From Siphonodentalium dalli (lineage: Eukaryota > Mollusca > Scaphopoda > Gadilida > Siphonodentaliidae), in the NCBI GenBank assembly GCA_032622095.1, contig CP136064.1, positions 275,365,614 to 275,429,613 of the forward strand: a DNA stretch of 64,000 bases, written 5' to 3'. Under the pieces are notes generated by a model, which saw only the letters and a program-made list of their open reading frames with translations, made no database searches and was not told the origin of the DNA. Position 1 is the first letter of the stretch, and each line of letters opens with the position of its first letter. This document shows, piece by piece, positions 61,115 to 64,000 of the stretch. Both the position numbers and the translations under genes were made by a program.

Positions 61115-61178
61115 GGTTATATTCAGTATACGAGTACAGGCGTCGTCGAAATAAGTTGACAATCAGAATTGGCGGATG
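60923..61178 (-). CDS. MHC exon 2: 5' UTR end and start codon, residues 1-64
   Basis: The acceptor TTATTTTTCAG precedes 61178. The ATG is at 61112-61114 in a strong context (A at -3, G at +4). The donor GAG|GTAAAC follows 60923. It encodes [20 protein letters not shown] and the rest of the N-terminal SH3-like region, with no in-frame upstream ATG in the exon. The coding part is 192 nt, phase 0. '[13 protein letters not shown]' is very similar to molluscan muscle myosins. Confidence 0.93.
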
Positions 61179-62455
61179 CTGAAAAATAATGGTCTTTTTT
61201 ATAAATAGTTCCTGTTCATCTGATCCTACTATGTTGATGTGCATGCCCAGCTAATTTAGCGTTGATTTTTAAAGAAAAAACGGCGTTATCTTTAAAGCCA
61301 CATGGTGACTAGGGGCCACAAATTGTACTTTGTAATGATCGCTGGTTTCGCACGTATGTAATCCGGGCCGCGGTTTGGTTATGATAATCAGAATAATTCA
61401 ATAAAATGTGAAATACATTGATTCAGACTTTCTATGTCGCGAAAGGACTTATTATTCATGTCACTATTTATTCAGAATTCTTCTGTATGAAACTATAAAA
61501 GTATTCCAGATATGGAAACATCAATGAGCCTATATTTGACATCTGTGTTAACAAATGAAGCCAGCTGGGAATTAAAAGACTTCGTTAACTTTTGTCAGGG
61601 TATATAATCTCTATTACACCAGTATGTCATGTATATGTCGACCTATAATATCATACCTGCAAAACATATATATATACATGATATTGTGGGCCAAAATCAG
61701 GCATGTCCTTTCAAAACAACTCGTAATATTCGGGGTTCTGATAATATATCGATTAATCCTTTCTACACAACATTGATTCTCCTATTCAGTTATACAAATA
61801 TAAATTGGAATGATATATTATTCAGCATGAGGGATTTCGGGAAACTTAAGCAGACAACATATGATACGAGTACAGAAAGGAGTCCTATTTATTGGAGGAA
61901 AATGTTCAGATAATAAGTTCTTGAACTTATTATCTGAACATTTACTAAGTGACAACTACTTGTCAAAGAGTACGTATTATAGACAGGGTTACGTCACGTT
62001 CCGGAGATCAAAATAGCTATTCTTCGAAATAATCCAATCATAATTATCCTATCAGGAACGGTTTCGAAAATAAAAAATAGGATAGGGCATTTTAGAATAC
62101 GAATTTCCCTATAAAAAAAAAACAGCAAAACATAGCATTTATATAGCAGGTACGGCATTTTGGAACAAATCAAATCCCCATTGCGAAGTCGAAAATAATT
62201 CATTCTTGGCCACGCTTTCCTCGAATTTCAGTGGTATTTGAAGAGTTTTATTGTAACAACTGATTATAAAAAAGGTACATATACTATCAATTAATAATGC
62301 TAAAGTGATTCTGGAGTAGTGCCTTCATACGTCAGATTTTATCCAGCATCATGTCAACATTATTTGTCGATAAAATATAGGGGTGACTTGAGAAGAAATT
62401 ATGAGTGGTTGGGATTAATGTTCACATCAAACACTGGTGGAAAAAGTAAACCTAC
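61179..62455. other. Intron 1
   Basis: 1,277 nt between the leader exon and the ATG exon. It holds a perfect inverted repeat near 61905-61942 (GTTCAGATAATAAGTTC / GAACTTATTATCTGAAC) like that in the dispersed repeat at 10.4 kb. Otherwise unique. First introns of muscle MHC genes often hold enhancers, but I see only one candidate site, listed separately. Confidence 0.5.
61199..61208 (+). promoter_or_regulatory. MEF2-like site TTATAAATAG in intron 1
   Basis: It matches the MEF2 consensus YTAWWWWTAR exactly and lies 20 nt upstream of the exon 2 acceptor. MEF2 drives muscle genes, but such a match is expected by chance in AT-rich DNA. Confidence 0.25.
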
Positions 62456-62479
62456 CTTCAGTTTGTCCGCGATGAGACT
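62456..62479 (-). other. Predicted non-coding exon 1 (5' UTR)
   Basis: The predicted start is the initiator A at 62479. The exon ends at the donor CTGAAG|GTAGGT (donor GT at 62454-62455). It contains no ATG. It would splice across a 1,277-nt intron to the acceptor in front of the ATG exon. The start site is inferred from TATA and Inr spacing only; an alternative A at 62485 is possible. Confidence 0.55.
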
Positions 62480-62504
62480 GACGATGAATCGCCAAGACAC
62501 CTAG

Positions 62505-62512
62505 TATATATA
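62505..62512 (-). promoter_or_regulatory. TATA box of the myosin heavy chain gene
   Basis: On the minus strand this reads TATATATA, preceded by a GC-rich stretch. It lies 33 nt upstream of the A of an initiator-like TCAGTC (A at 62479). That spacing is canonical for a TATA/Inr core promoter, and it is followed within 24 nt by a good splice donor. Strongly expressed muscle MHC genes commonly have a TATA promoter and a short untranslated first exon. The assignment is inferred from position and spacing. Confidence 0.65.
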
Positions 62513-62746
62513 CCCCGGGTACCTGGTCATTATACATATTTATACCCCATGTATCTGGTCAGGCACATGGTAGGAACTGATTAATACATGTGGTGCCAAT
62601 TCAATAAAGACTATTAACCAGGGCAGCATTGCTCTGTGTCCACGCGTGACGGTAACCCATCGCCAGACTGGTACCCCGTCGCAATTCGGCAGCATTTCCA
62701 ACCAAATAAGAGACTGGTTCCCCGCCGAGAAGTAAGGGGGTATGTT

Positions 62747-64000
62747 TTTGTCCCATGTAGAAAGCCTTGATACAGAGCGGGACAAGCGTTACAGAAGCTG
62801 ACAAAATATGTTTTTATTTCTCATCGTTATCTGCGTCCCAGTAGTAACCCTTGATACAGAGTGATACAAGCGTTACAGAATCTTACAGAGTTGATTTTAT
62901 TTCTAGTGATTATCTGCGTCCCAGTAGTAACCCTTGATACAGAGTGATACAAGCGTTACAGCAGTTAAAAATCGTTTTTATTTCCAGTGATTATCTGCGT
63001 CTCAGTAGTAACCCTTGATACAGAGTGATACAAGCGTTACAGAATCTTACAGAGTTGAGTTTATTTCTAGTGATTATCTGCGTCCCAGTAGTAACCCTTG
63101 ATACAGAGTGATACAAGCGTTACAGCAGTTAAAATCGTTTTTATTTCCAGTGATTATCTGCGTCTCAGTAGTAACCCTTGATACAGAGTGATATAAGCGT
63201 TACAGCAGTTAAAACTCGTTTTTATTTCCAGTGATTATCTGCGTCTCAGTAGTAACCCTTGATACAGAGTGATACAAGCGTTACAGCAGTTAAAATCGTT
63301 TTTATTTCCAGTGATTATCTGCGTCCCAGTAGTAACCCTTGATACAGAGTGATACAAGCGTTACAGCAGTTAAAAATCGTTTTTATTTCCAGTGATTATC
63401 TGCGTCTCAGTAGTAACCCTTGATACAGAGTGATACAAGCGTTACAGAATCTTACAGAGTTGAGTTTATTTCTAGTGATTATCTGCGTCCCAGTAGTAAC
63501 CCTTGATACAGAGTGATACAAGCGTTACAGCAGTTAAAGTCGTTTTTATTTCCAGTGATTATCTGCGTCCCAGTAGTAACCCTTGATACAGAGTGATACA
63601 AGCGTTACAGCAGTTAAAAATCGTTTTTATTTCCAGTGATTATCTGCGTCTCAGTAGTAACCCTTGATACAGAGTGATACAAGCGTTACAGAATCTTACA
63701 GAGTTGAGTTTATTTCTAGTGATTATCTGCGTCCCAGTAGTAACCCTTGATACAGAGTGATACAAGCGTTACAGCAGTTAAAATCGTTTTTATTTCCAGT
63801 GATTATCTGCGTCCCAGTAGTAACCCTTGATACAGAGTGATACAAGCGTTACAGCAGTTAAAAATCGTTTTTATTTCCAGTGATTATCTGCGTCTCAGTA
63901 GTAACCCTTGATACAGAGTATACAAGCGTTACAGAATCTTACAGAGTTGAGTTTATTTCTAGTGATTATATGCGTCCCAGTATAGTAACCCTGATACAGA
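62747..64000. repeat. ~80-bp tandem array upstream of the MHC promoter, ~15 copies
   Basis: The unit is TGATTATCTGCGTCCCAGTA, then GTAACCCTTGATACAGAGTG, ATACAAGCGTTACAGCAGTT and AAAATCGTTTTTATTTCCAG. Two variants alternate (CAGCAGTTAAAA and CAGAATCTTACAGAGTTGAG), giving a higher-order pattern. It begins ~235 bp upstream of the TATA box and continues past the window end. No exon homology seen. Confidence 0.95.

Overview
This window is animal nuclear DNA: intron-rich, AT-rich and loaded with minisatellites and transposons. It holds essentially one gene, a sarcomeric-type muscle myosin heavy chain (MHC) on the minus strand. The gene runs from a TATA/Inr promoter near position 62.5 kb to the C-terminal tail exon near 8.7 kb. 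I could place 36 coding exons plus one non-coding first exon. All splice phases join into one continuous frame of about 1,926 codons, the normal length for a muscle MHC. The motor landmarks are present in order: P-loop, switch I, switch II, SH2/SH1 cysteines, two IQ motifs, the head-rod proline and the coiled-coil rod. Sequence similarity recalled from scallop MHC, the lineage-typical Helitron-like and LINE repeats, and the exon layout suggest a lophotrochozoan invertebrate (mollusc or related phylum). The species cannot be fixed from this sequence.

Layout from high to low coordinates: 64.0-62.7 kb is an ~80-bp tandem array just upstream of the promoter; 62.5-61.1 kb is the promoter, a 24-nt leader exon and intron 1; 61.1-44.4 kb encodes the motor and lever arm; 44.1-8.7 kb encodes the rod and tail. 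The introns carry an almost intact 4.7-kb LINE with a 2A-like motif (36.9-41.6 kb, plus strand), two LINE relics (20.8-22.6 kb and 45.4-46.5 kb), four head-to-tail Helitron-like copies (29.5-33.0 kb), TTAA-flanked and 8-bp-TSD palindromic MITEs, and more than ten minisatellites. A 6.3-kb array of a 65-bp unit fills the left edge, and a 4.4-kb array of a ~53-bp unit occupies intron 34.

The most unusual feature is that many of the minisatellites are tandem copies of the gene's own exon-intron boundaries. The repeat unit contains the last 20-50 nt of an exon plus its 5' splice site at exons 3, 14, 27, 32, 33, 35 and 37. At exon 4 it contains the 3' splice site plus the exon start. Intron 3 is therefore flanked by an array of about 16 copied donors at one end and about 8 copied acceptors at the other. 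The 6.3-kb array at the window edge is itself about 97 copies of the exon 37 donor boundary. Arrays also begin within about 25-50 nt of the donors of exons 21, 22 and 36, but without recognisable exon sequence. I found no description of such a gene-wide pattern in what I know, and it is the main item for follow-up.
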